From Rubrivivax albus (lineage in GTDB: Bacteria > Pseudomonadota > Gammaproteobacteria > Burkholderiales > Burkholderiaceae_C): a stretch of DNA of 64,000 nt. Shown one piece after another: positions 50,786-64,000 of the stretch (the stretch's first letter is position 1; each line of letters starts with the position of its first letter). Below the pieces are notes generated by a model. The model was not told the origin of the DNA. It searched no databases and saw only the letters and a list, made by a program, of their open reading frames with translations. The position numbers and the translations under genes are program-made. The stretch is from contig NZ_SACT01000004.1 of the NCBI RefSeq assembly GCF_004016515.1, positions 124,001 to 188,000 on the forward strand, written 5' to 3'.

Positions 50786-51933
50786 CGATGCAACACATCC
50801 GCATCGCCATCATCGGCGGTGGCCTCGCCGGCCTGGTGGCCGCGTGGAGGCTTCAGCAGCAAGGCATGCGCGACGTCGTGCTGTTCGAGGCACGAGCCAC
50901 CGTGGGTGGCCGCATCCTCTCGGTCGACGCCCACGGCTCCGCCGTCGACACGGCGCTGCCGGCGCTGGACCGCTTCGACCTCGGTCCCAGCTGGTTCTGG
51001 CCAGCCATGCAACCGCGACTGGACCAGCTGGTGACTGAGCTGGGTCTCGAGCGTCTTGCACAGTTTGAAGATGGTGACCTGATGGTCGAGCGTGCCGCCC
51101 GTCAGCCGCCGCAGCGCATGCGGGGCTATGCGAGCGACCCGCCGTCGATGCGCCTGGCGGGGGGCACGGGTGCGCTGGTGGCTGCGTTGCGCACCCGGCT
51201 TGATGACGCGGTCGTTCAGGTGGGGCAGACCGTACGCCAGCTGCGCCGTGAGGCCGACCACGTCGAGTTGACGGTCGACGATACGGCCGGCATCGCTACG
51301 GTCTGGCGAGCCGAGCAGGTGTTGCTGGCCCTGCCGCCCAGGCTGGTCGCGACCCGGGTGCAGTTCGACCCGCCGCTGCCACCCGAGCTGGCGCGCCGCT
51401 GGCAGGGCACGCCGACCTGGATGGCGCCGCACGCCAAGTACGTGGCGATCTACGACACGCCGTTCTGGCGCGAGCGAGGCCTGTCCGGCGGCGCACGCAG
51501 TGGCGCCGGCCCCATGGGCGAGATCCATGACATCTCGATGCCAGGCGGCCACGCCGCGCTGTTCGGCTTCCTGGGCGTGCCGGCGCAGGTGCGCCACCAG
51601 GTCAGCAACGAGGCGCTGCGCATGCACTGCCGGGCGCAGTTGGTCAGGCTCTTCGGTGAGCGTGCCGGTGCCCCGGTGGGCGACGCCTTGAAGGACTGGG
51701 CGAACGACCCCCTGACCGCCACCGACGAGGACCAGGACGCCGCGGGACACCACGCCGCGGCTCCACCGAGCAGCGCCGACAACGGCGCCTGGCAAGCCCG
51801 GCTGATCGGCATCGGCAGCGAATGGTCGCCCCAGTTCCCCGGCTATCTGGCCGGGGCCGTCGACGCCGCCGAGCGGGGCTTGCGCCAGATCCGCAGAGAC
51901 AACGACCGGTCAGGGAAGGACGTTGCCTCATGA
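50782..51933 (+). CDS. FAD-dependent amine oxidase family protein
   Basis: A 383-residue flavin monoamine oxidase-type enzyme. The FAD-binding motif IAIIGGGLAGLVAAWRLQQQ is at about residues 8-27, with VGGRI immediately after at 41-45. The typical C-terminal flavin motif is present as GSEWSPQFPGYLAGAVDAAERG. The middle (MAPHAKYVAIYDTPFWRERG) is the usual substrate-domain pattern. It overlaps the cupin gene before it and the alcohol dehydrogenase gene after it, each by four bases, so all three are tightly coupled. The amine or other substrate is unknown. Confidence 0.86.
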   Translation: MTMQHIRIAIIGGGLAGLVAAWRLQQQGMRDVVLFEARATVGGRILSVDAHGSAVDTALPALDRFDLGPSWFWPAMQPRLDQLVTELGLERLAQFEDGDLMVERAARQPPQRMRGYASDPPSMRLAGGTGALVAALRTRLDDAVVQVGQTVRQLRREADHVELTVDDTAGIATVWRAEQVLLALPPRLVATRVQFDPPLPPELARRWQGTPTWMAPHAKYVAIYDTPFWRERGLSGGARSGAGPMGEIHDISMPGGHAALFGFLGVPAQVRHQVSNEALRMHCRAQLVRLFGERAGAPVGDALKDWANDPLTATDEDQDAAGHHAAAPPSSADNGAWQARLIGIGSEWSPQFPGYLAGAVDAAERGLRQIRRDNDRSGKDVAS

Positions 51934-52961
51934 ACCCGACCTACCGTGCGTTGCAGGTGACCCGCCCGGGCGTGCTGGAACTGGTGGAGCGGCTCACGCC
52001 AACGCCCGCGGTGGGCGAGGTGCTGATCCGTGTAGAGGCCTGCGGGCTGTGCGGCGCCGACATCGGGGACATCGAGGGCGCGAACGCCGTCCAGCAACCG
52101 CCCCGCGTGCCGGGCCACGAGGTGGTCGGCCGCTTAGTCGCTCTTGGCGAGCAGGTCCCGCCGATGTGGCGGCTCGGCCAGCGCGTGGGAGTCGGTCGGC
52201 TGGGCGGTCACTGCCAGGCCTGTCCCATGTGCCGTCGTGGGCTCTTCAATCTCTGCCAGGACCAAGCCTTCGTCGGCGCCACGCGCGACGGCGGCTATGC
52301 AGAGATGATGCTGGCACGGGCCACGGGGCTGGTGTCCATCCCCGATGAACTGGACGCGCACGAAGCCGCGCCGCTCCTGTGCGCGGGGCTGGCCACCTTC
52401 AACGCGCTCAAGAAGTGCGGCGCCGAGGCCGGCGACACGGTGGCCATCCTGGGCATCGGCGGGCTGGGCCACCTAGCGCTGCAGTACGCACGGCGGATGG
52501 GGTTCCGCGTGCTCGCGATCGGTCGCGGGGCCGACATCGCGCAGGAGGCCCTCGCATTGGGAGCACACCGGTATGTCGATGCGCTGGTCGAGGATGCCGT
52601 GGCTGCGCTCAAGCAGCTCGGAGGCGCGCAGGCGATCGTCGCGACGATCGGCCATGCGGCCACCGTGTCTGCCCTGCTCGGAGCGTTGGCACCGACCGGC
52701 CGCCTCGTCCTGCTGGGCGGCGGCAAGGAACCGCTGGCTGTCCCGATCGGGCCGTTGGTGGTGGGGGAGCGAAGCATCGCGGGGTCCATCACCGGGACAC
52801 CGCACGAGAGCGAGCGGACCTTGGACTTCAGCGTGCTCGCTGGTGTGCAGCCACGGGTAGAGGTCGTGCCGTTTGAGCGGGCCCCTGACGCCTACCAGCG
52901 GCTGAAGTCGGGTCAAGCCAAGTTCCGTGTGGTCTTGTCCATGCCAGCGCTGCCCGGCTAG
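51930..52961 (+). CDS. zinc-dependent alcohol dehydrogenase family protein
   Basis: A 343-residue medium-chain dehydrogenase. Catalytic zinc ligands include Cys41 (GLCGAD) and His63-Glu64 (PGHEVVG). The structural zinc site is Cys95, Cys98, Cys101 and Cys109 (GGHCQACPMCRRGLFNLC). The NAD-binding motif is ILGIGGLGHLALQYA. The His of the common CHTD proton relay reads Gly (CGAD), so substrate preference may differ from simple alcohols. It starts inside the stop of the flavin oxidase gene. It is the last gene of the cluster. Confidence 0.9.
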   Translation: MNPTYRALQVTRPGVLELVERLTPTPAVGEVLIRVEACGLCGADIGDIEGANAVQQPPRVPGHEVVGRLVALGEQVPPMWRLGQRVGVGRLGGHCQACPMCRRGLFNLCQDQAFVGATRDGGYAEMMLARATGLVSIPDELDAHEAAPLLCAGLATFNALKKCGAEAGDTVAILGIGGLGHLALQYARRMGFRVLAIGRGADIAQEALALGAHRYVDALVEDAVAALKQLGGAQAIVATIGHAATVSALLGALAPTGRLVLLGGGKEPLAVPIGPLVVGERSIAGSITGTPHESERTLDFSVLAGVQPRVEVVPFERAPDAYQRLKSGQAKFRVVLSMPALPG

Positions 52962-53206
52962 TTGCGGCGGGCCGAGGTGTCGCTCACCGGGCAGCAGCGG
53001 GGTATGCGATCAGACCAGGGCCCGGACAGCAACCTGAACGCACGCAGGAGTGACTGCTCTAGTGCCTTGCCAATGACAGGAACGGGTCGATAGGAGCCGC
53101 TCCGGACACAGGTCAAAACCGGTCTCCCGCGCCGCCGACACGACGCATCTCCGAGCGACCGTGCGCCCGCTCGGACCGTTGTGCGGGTCACTCACCCCGT
53201 GCAGCG

Positions 53207-54118
53207 TCAGTCCCTGACCCCCAGCCGACACGCCCGCTCGATCAACCGCAAAGCCGCGCGCCAGGTCGGCACCTCCACCCACAGCCCCTCGTGCAGCGCC
53301 CTGTCCTCGCCGCGCGCGCGTGCCGCCTCGAAGGCTGCCACCATCGCGCGGGCCTGACGCAGTTCGCCGGCCGATGGCGTCAGCGCGCCGTGCACGCCCG
53401 CCACGTGCTCCGCCCGCACGAGCGCCTTGCAGCGGTAGCCCAGACGCCGCGCGTGCCGGGCTTCCGCCACGGCCAGCGCAGGGTCGGCAAAGGTGCAGGG
53501 CGCGTCGATGGGCTCGATGCCGGCCGCGCGCGCGTCGAGCAGGAAGCGCTGGCGCGCGTGGGCCAGTTCGATGCCTTCGGCCGTGCGTTCGGCGCACAGG
53601 TCCGCTGCCAGGTCCTCGGCGCCCAGCAGCGCGGCGCGCACGCGTGCGCTGGCGGCGGCGAGTGACCGCACGTCGGCCACGCCGCGTGCGGTCTCGCACA
53701 CGGGCAGCAACTCGGTGCTGCCCACGGCGCGGCCGCGCTGCGATTCGTGGGCGGCGATCGCGGCGCACAGTGTCTGCACGGTCTCGGCACGGTCGGCCAT
53801 CGGCAGCGCGACGATGTCGGTGCCGGCGGCCATCGCGGCCGCGAGATCGGCCTCGGCATCATCGTGGCCCGGGGCATTGACGCGCACCGAGGTGATCGCG
53901 CCCCCGGCGCGCAGCCGGCCTAGCAGCGCGGCCAGGCTGGCGCGGGCTTCCGGCCGGCTCGGCGGGGGCGTGAAGTCCTCCAGGTCCACGATGACCACAT
54001 CGGCCCTGCAGGCCAGCGTGGCTTCCAGGGCCGCAGCGCCAGGCACGCCGCCGATGAAGAGCCAGCTGCGGCGCAGATCCGGGTCAGCGAGGGGAGGACG
54101 CTCTGAGCGCGTGTTCAC
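53207..54118 (-). CDS. CitE-like HpcH/HpaI aldolase family lyase
   Basis: A 303-residue (GTG at 54118) CitE-type lyase: RRSWLFIGGVPGAAALEATL, VVIVDLEDFTPPPSRPEAR with the acidic metal site, RVNAPGHDD and ELLPVCETARGVADVR follow the family order. It lacks the long C-terminus of malyl-CoA lyase. It may act on an acyl-CoA such as citramalyl-CoA, as do stand-alone CitE proteins. The start codon falls within the end of the NadR-type kinase gene (35-base overlap); an ATG at 54172 would lengthen the overlap. The GTG is supported by position only, as no clear ribosome site is visible. Confidence 0.78.
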   Translation of the reverse strand: MNTRSERPPLADPDLRRSWLFIGGVPGAAALEATLACRADVVIVDLEDFTPPPSRPEARASLAALLGRLRAGGAITSVRVNAPGHDDAEADLAAAMAAGTDIVALPMADRAETVQTLCAAIAAHESQRGRAVGSTELLPVCETARGVADVRSLAAASARVRAALLGAEDLAADLCAERTAEGIELAHARQRFLLDARAAGIEPIDAPCTFADPALAVAEARHARRLGYRCKALVRAEHVAGVHGALTPSAGELRQARAMVAAFEAARARGEDRALHEGLWVEVPTWRAALRLIERACRLGVRD

Positions 54119-54746
54119 AGTCGGGATCGTCGCAGAACTCGCACGACCAGGCACGCGCCTCCGGCGCCGCATTGCGGTCCAGCAGGCGGCTGAACAGGCC
54201 GCGGCGTGGCGTCTCGCGCGTGCGCAGCAGCGGCGCCACGGCGTCCAGCGCGCTCTGCAGCCGGGCCGTCCCGGCGCCTGCCACCAGGGCCCAGGGCAGG
54301 CCGTGCTCGATCAGCAGGGCGCGCACGCGGTCGTCCACCGGGCCCCGCACATGCGGGCCGTCACGCTGGTGGCCGTCGGCCACCCAGGGCAGGTCCAGCG
54401 CGGTCAGCAGGGTGATGGCCATCGTGCGCTGCTGCGCCACGGCCAGCGTATCCAGGCTGCGGTCGGCGAACAGCAGGTCGCTGTAGACGGTGGTCATCAG
54501 CGCCGTGGTGTCGCAGACGACGATGTCGTGCGCCGCGGCGGCTGCGTCGATGCGCGCGTGGGTCTCTTCGGCGATGGCGGCCTGTTCGTCCGGCCGCGGC
54601 GTGCGGCCTTCGCGCTCGCACCACAGGCGCAGCCACTCCGGCACCGCGGCCACGCGCAGGCCGGTGGCCTCGGCCAGCGCGTCGGCCAGGGCCACGGTCA
54701 GCACCGACTTGCCGGTGCTCTCTGCGCCGACGATGGCGATCTTCAT
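54084..54746 (-). CDS. NadR-type nicotinamide riboside kinase-like ATPase
   Basis: A 220-residue P-loop kinase resembling the C-terminal kinase domain of NadR. Walker A is IVGAESTGKSVLTV (residues 5-18), AIAEETHARID and DIVVCDTTALMTTVYSDLLF are typical of that group, and a lid region follows. The tail holds a cysteine/histidine group, Cys202, Cys205, Cys210 and His212, that could bind zinc. It would phosphorylate nicotinamide riboside taken up by PnuC; the two genes overlap by four bases (ATGA), which strongly supports this pairing. The NMN adenylyltransferase and DNA-binding domains of enterobacterial NadR are absent. Confidence 0.83.
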   Translation of the reverse strand: MKIAIVGAESTGKSVLTVALADALAEATGLRVAAVPEWLRLWCEREGRTPRPDEQAAIAEETHARIDAAAAAHDIVVCDTTALMTTVYSDLLFADRSLDTLAVAQQRTMAITLLTALDLPWVADGHQRDGPHVRGPVDDRVRALLIEHGLPWALVAGAGTARLQSALDAVAPLLRTRETPRRGLFSRLLDRNAAPEARAWSCEFCDDPDCEHALRASSPR

Positions 54747-55372
54747 CGGGCCGCCATCCGGTGCCAGGCACGCCAGCCGATCACCGCCATCGCCGTGAAC
54801 AGCGCGTACAGCAGCACCGTCAGCCACAGGCCCTTGACGGCAAAGAGGCCGACGCTGACCACGTTCACCGCCACCCAGGCTGGCCAGTTCTCCACCAGCT
54901 TGCGGCCCAGCAGCACCTGGGCCACCAGGCTGCCGGCGGTGGGCAGGGCGTCGAGCCAGGCGATGTCGCTGTCGGTGAAGCGCTGCAGCGCCAGCGCGAT
55001 CAACGGCCACAGCATGGCCACCGCTGCCAGCGCGGCCCAGCGACCGCGCACCGAGAGCCGGTGCACGCGCAGTGCGGCGCCATCGTCGCCGTGCCCGCGC
55101 AGCCACTGCCACCAGCCCCAGATGGCCACGGCGATGAATACGAACTGCAGCGTGGCCTCGCCGTAGAGCCTGTACTGGGCGAACAGCAGTGCGTAACCCA
55201 GCGAGGACAGCATGGCCAGCGGCCAGGCCAGCGGGTTCACGCGCCAGTTGCACACCACCATCCACACGGCGAGCACGAAGGCCACGATCTCGACCACCGT
55301 GACCGGGCTGCCCCACAGCGTGAACACCTCGGCCAGCAGCGGGGCTGCGGCCGCGAGCATCGCGTCGCCCAT
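54743..55372 (-). CDS. pnuC: nicotinamide riboside transporter PnuC
   Basis: A 209-residue membrane protein with about seven hydrophobic segments. Family signs are VCNWRVNPLAWPLAMLSSLGY, a Trp-rich AIWGWWQWLRG and the C-terminal VLLYALFTAMAVIGWRAWHR. It brings nicotinamide riboside into the cell by facilitated diffusion, trapped by the coupled kinase. ATG at 55372 lies 16 bp after the ftsB stop; ATG at 55360 is also possible. No NAD-responsive riboswitch or NrtR/NiaR site was seen in this tight spacing. Confidence 0.88.
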   Translation of the reverse strand: MGDAMLAAAAPLLAEVFTLWGSPVTVVEIVAFVLAVWMVVCNWRVNPLAWPLAMLSSLGYALLFAQYRLYGEATLQFVFIAVAIWGWWQWLRGHGDDGAALRVHRLSVRGRWAALAAVAMLWPLIALALQRFTDSDIAWLDALPTAGSLVAQVLLGRKLVENWPAWVAVNVVSVGLFAVKGLWLTVLLYALFTAMAVIGWRAWHRMAAR

Positions 55373-55388
55373 CACGCGCGCGCCGGGC

Positions 55389-55676
55389 TCACCGCTTGGG
55401 CGGCGCGATCTGCACCAGGATCTCGTCGGGTTCCACCATGCCAAGGTCCATGCGCGCACGTTCCTCGACGATCTCCAGCCCCTCGACCAGGTCGCCCACC
55501 TCGGCCTCGATGCGCGCGTTGGTGGCGCGCAGCGCGTCGTTGGTGGCCTGCTGCGCCGTCAGGTCCTGCTCCAGCTGCCACACATGGCGCAGGTTGCCCT
55601 TGCCCAGCCAGAGGTCGGCCTGCACCGCCGCCAGCAGCAGCGCCAGCGAAAGCGTGGACAAGGGCCAGCGGCGCAT
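55389..55676 (-). CDS. ftsB: cell division protein FtsB
   Basis: A 95-residue bitopic membrane protein: short basic N-terminus MRRWPLSTL, a membrane segment at about 6-22, then a periplasmic coiled coil (WQLEQDLTAQQATNDALRA, IEAEVGDLVEGLEIVEERAR) and the ending LGMVEPDEILVQI, all typical of FtsB. It works with FtsL and FtsQ in the divisome. It lies 20 bp after the enolase stop, the usual eno-ftsB order in Beta- and Gammaproteobacteria. Confidence 0.92.
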   Translation of the reverse strand: MRRWPLSTLSLALLLAAVQADLWLGKGNLRHVWQLEQDLTAQQATNDALRATNARIEAEVGDLVEGLEIVEERARMDLGMVEPDEILVQIAPPKR

Positions 55677-55696
55677 GGCCAGGGCAGCGGTGTCGG

Positions 55697-57013
<1,317 letters not shown>

Positions 57014-57325
57014 TCAGACGGGCTGGTCGACGCCCTCGACCAGCACCATGTCGAAGAACGACGTGGCGCCGTCGCGCAGCGGCTTCACGCGGGTGGCGTA
57101 GTCGCTGGTCTCGTAGAAGGCCTTGGCCTGCGCGAAGCTCGGGAACCTCAGCAGGGCGATGCGGTGCGGCTGCCAGTCGCCTTCCAGCGTCTCGTGGCGG
57201 CCGCCGCGCACCAGGTACTCGCCGCCGAAGGCCTTCACCACCGCCGGCGCCTCGGCCATGTACTGGCGGTAGCGCTCGGGGTCGCTGATGTCCATCTCGA
57301 CGATCAGGTAGGCGGGGGCGGTCAT
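57014..57325 (-). CDS. DUF1330 domain protein
   Basis: A 103-residue ferredoxin-like dimeric alpha/beta-barrel protein of the DUF1330 family: AYLIVEMDISDPERYRQYMA, VVKAFGGEYLVRGGRHETLE and RIALLRFPSFAQAKAFYET are the family pattern. Function is unknown. It is inserted between kdsA and eno, 20 bp after kdsA. Whether it helps enolase or KdsA is not shown. Confidence 0.88.
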   Translation of the reverse strand: MTAPAYLIVEMDISDPERYRQYMAEAPAVVKAFGGEYLVRGGRHETLEGDWQPHRIALLRFPSFAQAKAFYETSDYATRVKPLRDGATSFFDMVLVEGVDQPV

Positions 57326-57345
57326 GGGCGTGTTCCGGTGAGGCT

Positions 57346-58203
57346 TCAGCAGCTGAAGTCGTTCTCCAGCAGCGGCTGGGTCTTGACCACGCGGTCCAGC
57401 GCCACCAGCTGCGCCAGCAGCGCGCGCATGTGCTTCAGCGGCACGGCATTGGGGCCGTCGCTCTTGGCGTTCAGCGGGTCGGGGTGGGTTTCCATGAACA
57501 GGCCGGCCACGCCCACGGCCACAGCGGCGCGGCTGAGCACCGGCACGAACTCGCGCTGACCACCGGAACTCGTGCCCTGGCCGCCGGGCAGCTGCACGCT
57601 GTGCGTGGCATCGAAGACCACCGGCGCGCCGGTCTCGCGCATGATGGCCAGGCTGCGCATGTCGGAGACCAGGTTGTTGTAGCCGAAGCTCGCGCCGCGC
57701 TCGCAGGCCAGGAAGCGGTCGTCCGACAGGCCCGCCTCGCGCGCGGCGGCGCGGGCCTTGTCGATGACGTGCTTCATGTCGTGCGGCGCCAGGAACTGGC
57801 CCTTCTTGATGTTCACCGGCTTGCCGCTCTGCGCCACCGCGCGGATGAAGTCGGTCTGCCGGCACAGGAAGGCCGGGGTCTGCAGCACGTCCACCACCGC
57901 GGCCACGGCCGGGATCTCGGCTTCCGAATGCACGTCGGTGAGCACCGGCACGCCGAGCTCGCGCTTGACCTTGGCCAGGATCTCCAGCCCGCGTTCCATG
58001 CCGGGGCCGCGGAAGCTGGCGCCGCTGCTGCGGTTGGCCTTGTCGTAGCTGCTCTTGAAGATGAAGGGGATGCCGAACTCGGCGGTCATCTCCTTCAGCG
58101 CGCCGGCCACATCCATCTGCAGCTGTTCGCTCTCGACGACGCAGGGGCCGCTGATAAGGAAAAAGGGGCGGTCCAGGCCGACGGGGAAGCCGCAGAGTTC
58201 CAT
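57346..58203 (-). CDS. kdsA: 3-deoxy-8-phosphooctulonate synthase
   Basis: A 285-residue enzyme that condenses phosphoenolpyruvate with arabinose-5-phosphate to make KDO-8-phosphate for lipopolysaccharide. Signs: [57 protein letters not shown] and [20 protein letters not shown] with Cys near residue 22 is compatible with the metal-dependent class. It lies 8 bp after the pyrG stop, in the common pyrG-kdsA-eno order, and so is likely co-transcribed with pyrG. Confidence 0.96.
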   Translation of the reverse strand: MELCGFPVGLDRPFFLISGPCVVESEQLQMDVAGALKEMTAEFGIPFIFKSSYDKANRSSGASFRGPGMERGLEILAKVKRELGVPVLTDVHSEAEIPAVAAVVDVLQTPAFLCRQTDFIRAVAQSGKPVNIKKGQFLAPHDMKHVIDKARAAAREAGLSDDRFLACERGASFGYNNLVSDMRSLAIMRETGAPVVFDATHSVQLPGGQGTSSGGQREFVPVLSRAAVAVGVAGLFMETHPDPLNAKSDGPNAVPLKHMRALLAQLVALDRVVKTQPLLENDFSC

Positions 58204-58211
58204 CGTGAACC

Positions 58212-61692
<3,481 letters not shown>

Positions 61693-61744
61693 CGGTGCGT
61701 GATTGTCGCCGCCCGGCCCGGCGCATGCCGACCGCCGGCAGCGC

Positions 61745-63805
61745 TCAGGGTCGCTGATGCAGCACCAGGGGCAGCACCTCGGCGGCGCCGGCATCGCGCA
61801 GCAGCGCCGCGGCCACTGTGATCGACCAGCCGCTGCGCAGGGTGGCGTCCACCAGCAGCAGGGGGCCATCCGCGGGCACGCGCGCCTCGTCAGCCAGCCG
61901 CAGCGATTGCCCCAGCGCGATCACGCGTGCCGCCGAAGCCAGTTCATCACTCGGCTCGGTGCCTTGGTGGGCGAGAAGCGGCAGTAGCGGCAGCCGGCCG
62001 GCGTCGGCCAGGTGTCGTGCCATCGACGCGACCAGCCGGGGGTGGCGCCGTGATGGCATGGGCACCACCGCCACCGGGCGCGCGTTCCAGTGCGTCCGCC
62101 AGCGGGCCAGCACGTCCACCAGACCCTGCAGCACCGGCGCCGGCGCTTCGGTGTCGGGGCCGTCGAGCAGTGGCTGCAGCAGGGCCGACCAGCCCGGGTC
62201 ATCGGCGAAGGCCAGGGCCCGCCCGGGGCTGGCGCCCTGGATCCGGCCCTTGCGGCCTGCCACGCCGGTGGGCCAGAGCTTGCGCGGTTCCAGCACCACG
62301 TCCTGGCCGCGTGCGTGCACCAGTGCCTGTTGCACACGGGCTGGCGAAGGCCGCGCACCGGGGGGCGGCAGCGTCCCGGTGCAGACGCTGCATCGCCCGC
62401 AGTCCTGCGGGTCGGGGTCGTCCAGCGCCTGCTGCAGGAAGCGCATCAGGCACCCACGGCCAGCGGCGAAGCTGCGCATCAGGTCGGCTTCCTGCGCACG
62501 CACGCGCGCCAGCGCCTGCCAGCGTGGGGCGTCGAAGGTCCAGGGGCGGCCGGTCAGCGCCCAGGCCCGGCCCTGGCGCTGCACCACGTCCTCCACGGCC
62601 AGGATCTTCAGCAGCGCCTCGATGCGCCCGCGGCGCAACGTGGTCGCCTGCTCCAGCTCGATCACCGACAGCGGCCCATCGGCCAGTGCCGCCAGCAGGC
62701 GCTCCACCCGCGCCGGTTCCGGCACGCCGGCGGTGGCGAAGTAGGTCCAGACCGCCTCGTCGCTGTCGGCTGGCAGCAGGACCGCGACCGCATCGGGCAG
62801 TGCGCGGCCGGCGCGGCCCACCTGCTGGTAGTAGGCCACCGGCGACGCCGGCGAGCCGACGTGGAGGCAGAACGCGAGGTCGGGCTTGTCGTAGCCCATG
62901 CCCAGCGCCGACGTGGCCACCACGGCCTTGAGCGCGTTGTCGCGCAGCCGGTCCTCGATGCGCTGGCGCTGCGCCGTCTCCAGGCCGCCGTGGTAGGCCG
63001 CCACCGCGAAACCGCAGTGGGCCAGGAAACCGGCCAGCCGCTCGGCCTCGGCCACGGTGAGCGTGTAGACGATGCCCGAGCCGGGCAGCACGGCCAGGGC
63101 GTCGGCCAACCACGCCGCGCGCTCCAGCGCGCCAAGCCCCGGCACCACGGCCAGCCGCAGCGACGCGCGCGCCAGCGAACCGCGGAAGGTGCGGGTCTGG
63201 GCGCCGAGTTGGCGGGCGATGTCGGCGGTCACACGCTGGTTGGCGGTGGCCGTGGTGGCCAGCACCGGGGTGTCCGCGCCCACGCCCAGCAGCGTGCGCG
63301 ACAGGCGCTGGTAGTCGGGCCGGAAGTCGAAGCCCCAGTCGGAGATGCAGTGCGCCTCGTCGATCACCACCATCCCGGCCGCCGCCAGCAAGCCGGGCAG
63401 GCGCGCTGCGAAACCGGGGTTGGCCAGGCGTTCCGGCGAGACCAGCAGCACGTCCAGCATGCCGGCGGCGATGGCATCCAGGATGTCGGGCCAGTCGTCC
63501 ACGTTGGTGGAGTTGAGGGTGGCCGCCCGCAGCCCGGCGCGGGCCGCGGCCTGCACCTGGTCGCGCATCAGCGCCAGCAGCGGGCTGACCACCAGGGTGG
63601 GCCCGCGGCCCTCGGCGCGCAGCGCCGCGGTGGCGGCCCAGTACACGGCCGACTTGCCCCAGCCCGTGGCCTGCACCACCAGCACGCGGGCGCGGTCGGC
63701 CACCAGCGCGCGCACGGCGGCGAGCTGGTCGTCGCGCGGGCGGGCGTCGGGGCCGGCCATCGCGGCCAGCACGGCTTGCAGGTGGTGCAGCGCAGGGTCG
63801 GTCAT
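61745..63805 (-). CDS. RecQ family ATP-dependent DNA helicase with phosphoribosyltransferase-like C-terminus
   Basis: A 686-residue superfamily 2 helicase unwinding DNA 3' to 5'. Walker A QATGWGKS (45-52), DEAH (149-152), SATATANQ-like motif III (ATTATANQ) and VGRAGR (motif VI, about 329-334) are complete. A zinc subdomain uses Cys452, Cys469, Cys472 and Cys475. In place of the usual HRDC domain, the last ~110 residues look like a ComF-type phosphoribosyltransferase: [20 protein letters not shown] (578-597) and [20 protein letters not shown] (649-668), though the second acidic residue of the PRPP loop is Ala654. Start ATG at 63805. It is divergent from purC. Confidence 0.88.
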   Translation of the reverse strand: MTDPALHHLQAVLAAMAGPDARPRDDQLAAVRALVADRARVLVVQATGWGKSAVYWAATAALRAEGRGPTLVVSPLLALMRDQVQAAARAGLRAATLNSTNVDDWPDILDAIAAGMLDVLLVSPERLANPGFAARLPGLLAAAGMVVIDEAHCISDWGFDFRPDYQRLSRTLLGVGADTPVLATTATANQRVTADIARQLGAQTRTFRGSLARASLRLAVVPGLGALERAAWLADALAVLPGSGIVYTLTVAEAERLAGFLAHCGFAVAAYHGGLETAQRQRIEDRLRDNALKAVVATSALGMGYDKPDLAFCLHVGSPASPVAYYQQVGRAGRALPDAVAVLLPADSDEAVWTYFATAGVPEPARVERLLAALADGPLSVIELEQATTLRRGRIEALLKILAVEDVVQRQGRAWALTGRPWTFDAPRWQALARVRAQEADLMRSFAAGRGCLMRFLQQALDDPDPQDCGRCSVCTGTLPPPGARPSPARVQQALVHARGQDVVLEPRKLWPTGVAGRKGRIQGASPGRALAFADDPGWSALLQPLLDGPDTEAPAPVLQGLVDVLARWRTHWNARPVAVVPMPSRRHPRLVASMARHLADAGRLPLLPLLAHQGTEPSDELASAARVIALGQSLRLADEARVPADGPLLLVDATLRSGWSITVAAALLRDAGAAEVLPLVLHQRP

Positions 63806-63877
63806 CGGCCCGAGTGTCGCCGCAAGCCGGCGCCGCCGGCTGGCGGGTGCGGCGTTCGATGCAGCGACAATCGCCGC

Positions 63878-64000
63878 ATGGACGCCCTGTACCAATCCAA
63901 CCTGCATTCCCTGCCGCTGGTCGGCCGCGGCAAGGTCCGTGAGAACTACGCCGTCGGTGCCGACCGCCTGCTGATGGTGGCCAGCGACCGCATCTCCGCC
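63878..64000 (+). CDS. purC: SAICAR synthetase, 5' part only
   Basis: The first 41 codons of phosphoribosylaminoimidazole-succinocarboxamide synthase, an ATP-dependent step of purine synthesis. [20 protein letters not shown] continues as [20 protein letters not shown], the characteristic N-terminal ATP-binding segment ([14 protein letters not shown]). The gene runs off the right edge of the window. It is divergent from the RecQ-like gene with 72 bp between them. Confidence 0.93.
   Translation, partial: MDALYQSNLHSLPLVGRGKVRENYAVGADRLLMVASDRISA

Noticed and set aside
48000..53200. Recently acquired genomic island
   Set aside because: The region is slightly less GC-extreme by eye, but no integrase, tRNA end, flanking direct repeats or transposase remnants were found. 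Accessory status rests on gene content only.
52962..53206. A 77-codon minus-strand frame in the gap after the ADH gene
   Set aside because: No ribosome binding site, no recognisable family and poor codon periodicity; treated as non-coding. No clear terminator or repeat was seen there either.
54743..55400. NAD-responsive riboswitch upstream of pnuC
   Set aside because: The start lies 16 bp after ftsB, leaving no leader for such an element.

Overview
The window is 64 kb of very GC-rich, densely coded DNA from a betaproteobacterium, most likely Burkholderiales and close to the Rubrivivax/Leptothrix/Ideonella group. This is an inference from gene content and order: mdh - GntR regulator - sdhCDAB - sdhE - gltA, pyrG - kdsA - eno - ftsB, several PEP-CTERM proteins, a TAXI-type TRAP transporter, and GTG starts with frequent ATGA start/stop overlaps. 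I see no rRNA, tRNA, CRISPR array, insertion sequence, prophage or plasmid backbone. It reads as ordinary chromosome with several accessory patches.

Layout. 1-5.3 kb: a truncated acyl-CoA dehydrogenase, a cytochrome c lipoprotein, MarC, a DUF3014 protein, a small ferritin-like protein of the encapsulated-ferritin (EncFtn) family, and an enoyl-CoA hydratase coupled to serC. 5.4-7.0 kb: a helical phasin-like protein and a TIR-receiver fusion. 7-15 kb: a minus-strand run (TAXI binding protein, fused TRAP permease, cytoplasmic sulfatase, SulP anion transporter, periplasmic GDPD) facing a divergent LysR gene. It suggests import and desulfation of an organic sulfate. 15-20 kb: exonuclease I, a fluoroacetate-dehalogenase-type hydrolase coupled to a sulfotransferase-like protein, an orphan ParA-type ATPase and a ketopantoate reductase-like enzyme. 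20-34 kb: three PEP-CTERM surface proteins without an exosortase, a PepSY protein, an ODP-type MBL-fold protein, MFS and epimerase genes, a 990-residue BTAD/ATPase regulator and a large lipoprotein.

33-42 kb is the TCA block: a CoA-ester lyase, malate dehydrogenase, a divergent GntR/HutC regulator with a clear dyad operator, succinate dehydrogenase with its flavinylation factor, and citrate synthase ending in a perfect UUCG terminator. 42-48 kb: an ATP-grasp ligase overlapping a patatin-like lipoprotein, a methyltransferase/SMR pair, an MTA phosphorylase-like gene and a PuuA-like glutamine synthetase. 48-53 kb: a compact accessory cluster of LysR diverging from SDR, ChrR-type cupin, FAD amine oxidase and zinc alcohol dehydrogenase. 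53-64 kb: CitE-like lyase, NadR-type kinase, PnuC, FtsB, enolase, DUF1330, KdsA, PyrG, HMG-CoA lyase, an alpha/beta hydrolase, a RecQ helicase with a phosphoribosyltransferase-like tail, and the start of purC.

Most promising for follow-up: the LysR/SDR/cupin/oxidase/ADH cluster, the TIR-receiver fusion, the orphan EncFtn, the presumptive organosulfate operon, the dehalogenase with a complete fluoroacetate-type active site, and a G/C-run dyad shared by two PEP-CTERM loci. No single locus can be declared a new system from sequence alone. Coordinates include stop codons. Starts were chosen by ribosome binding sites, family start points and neighbour overlaps.
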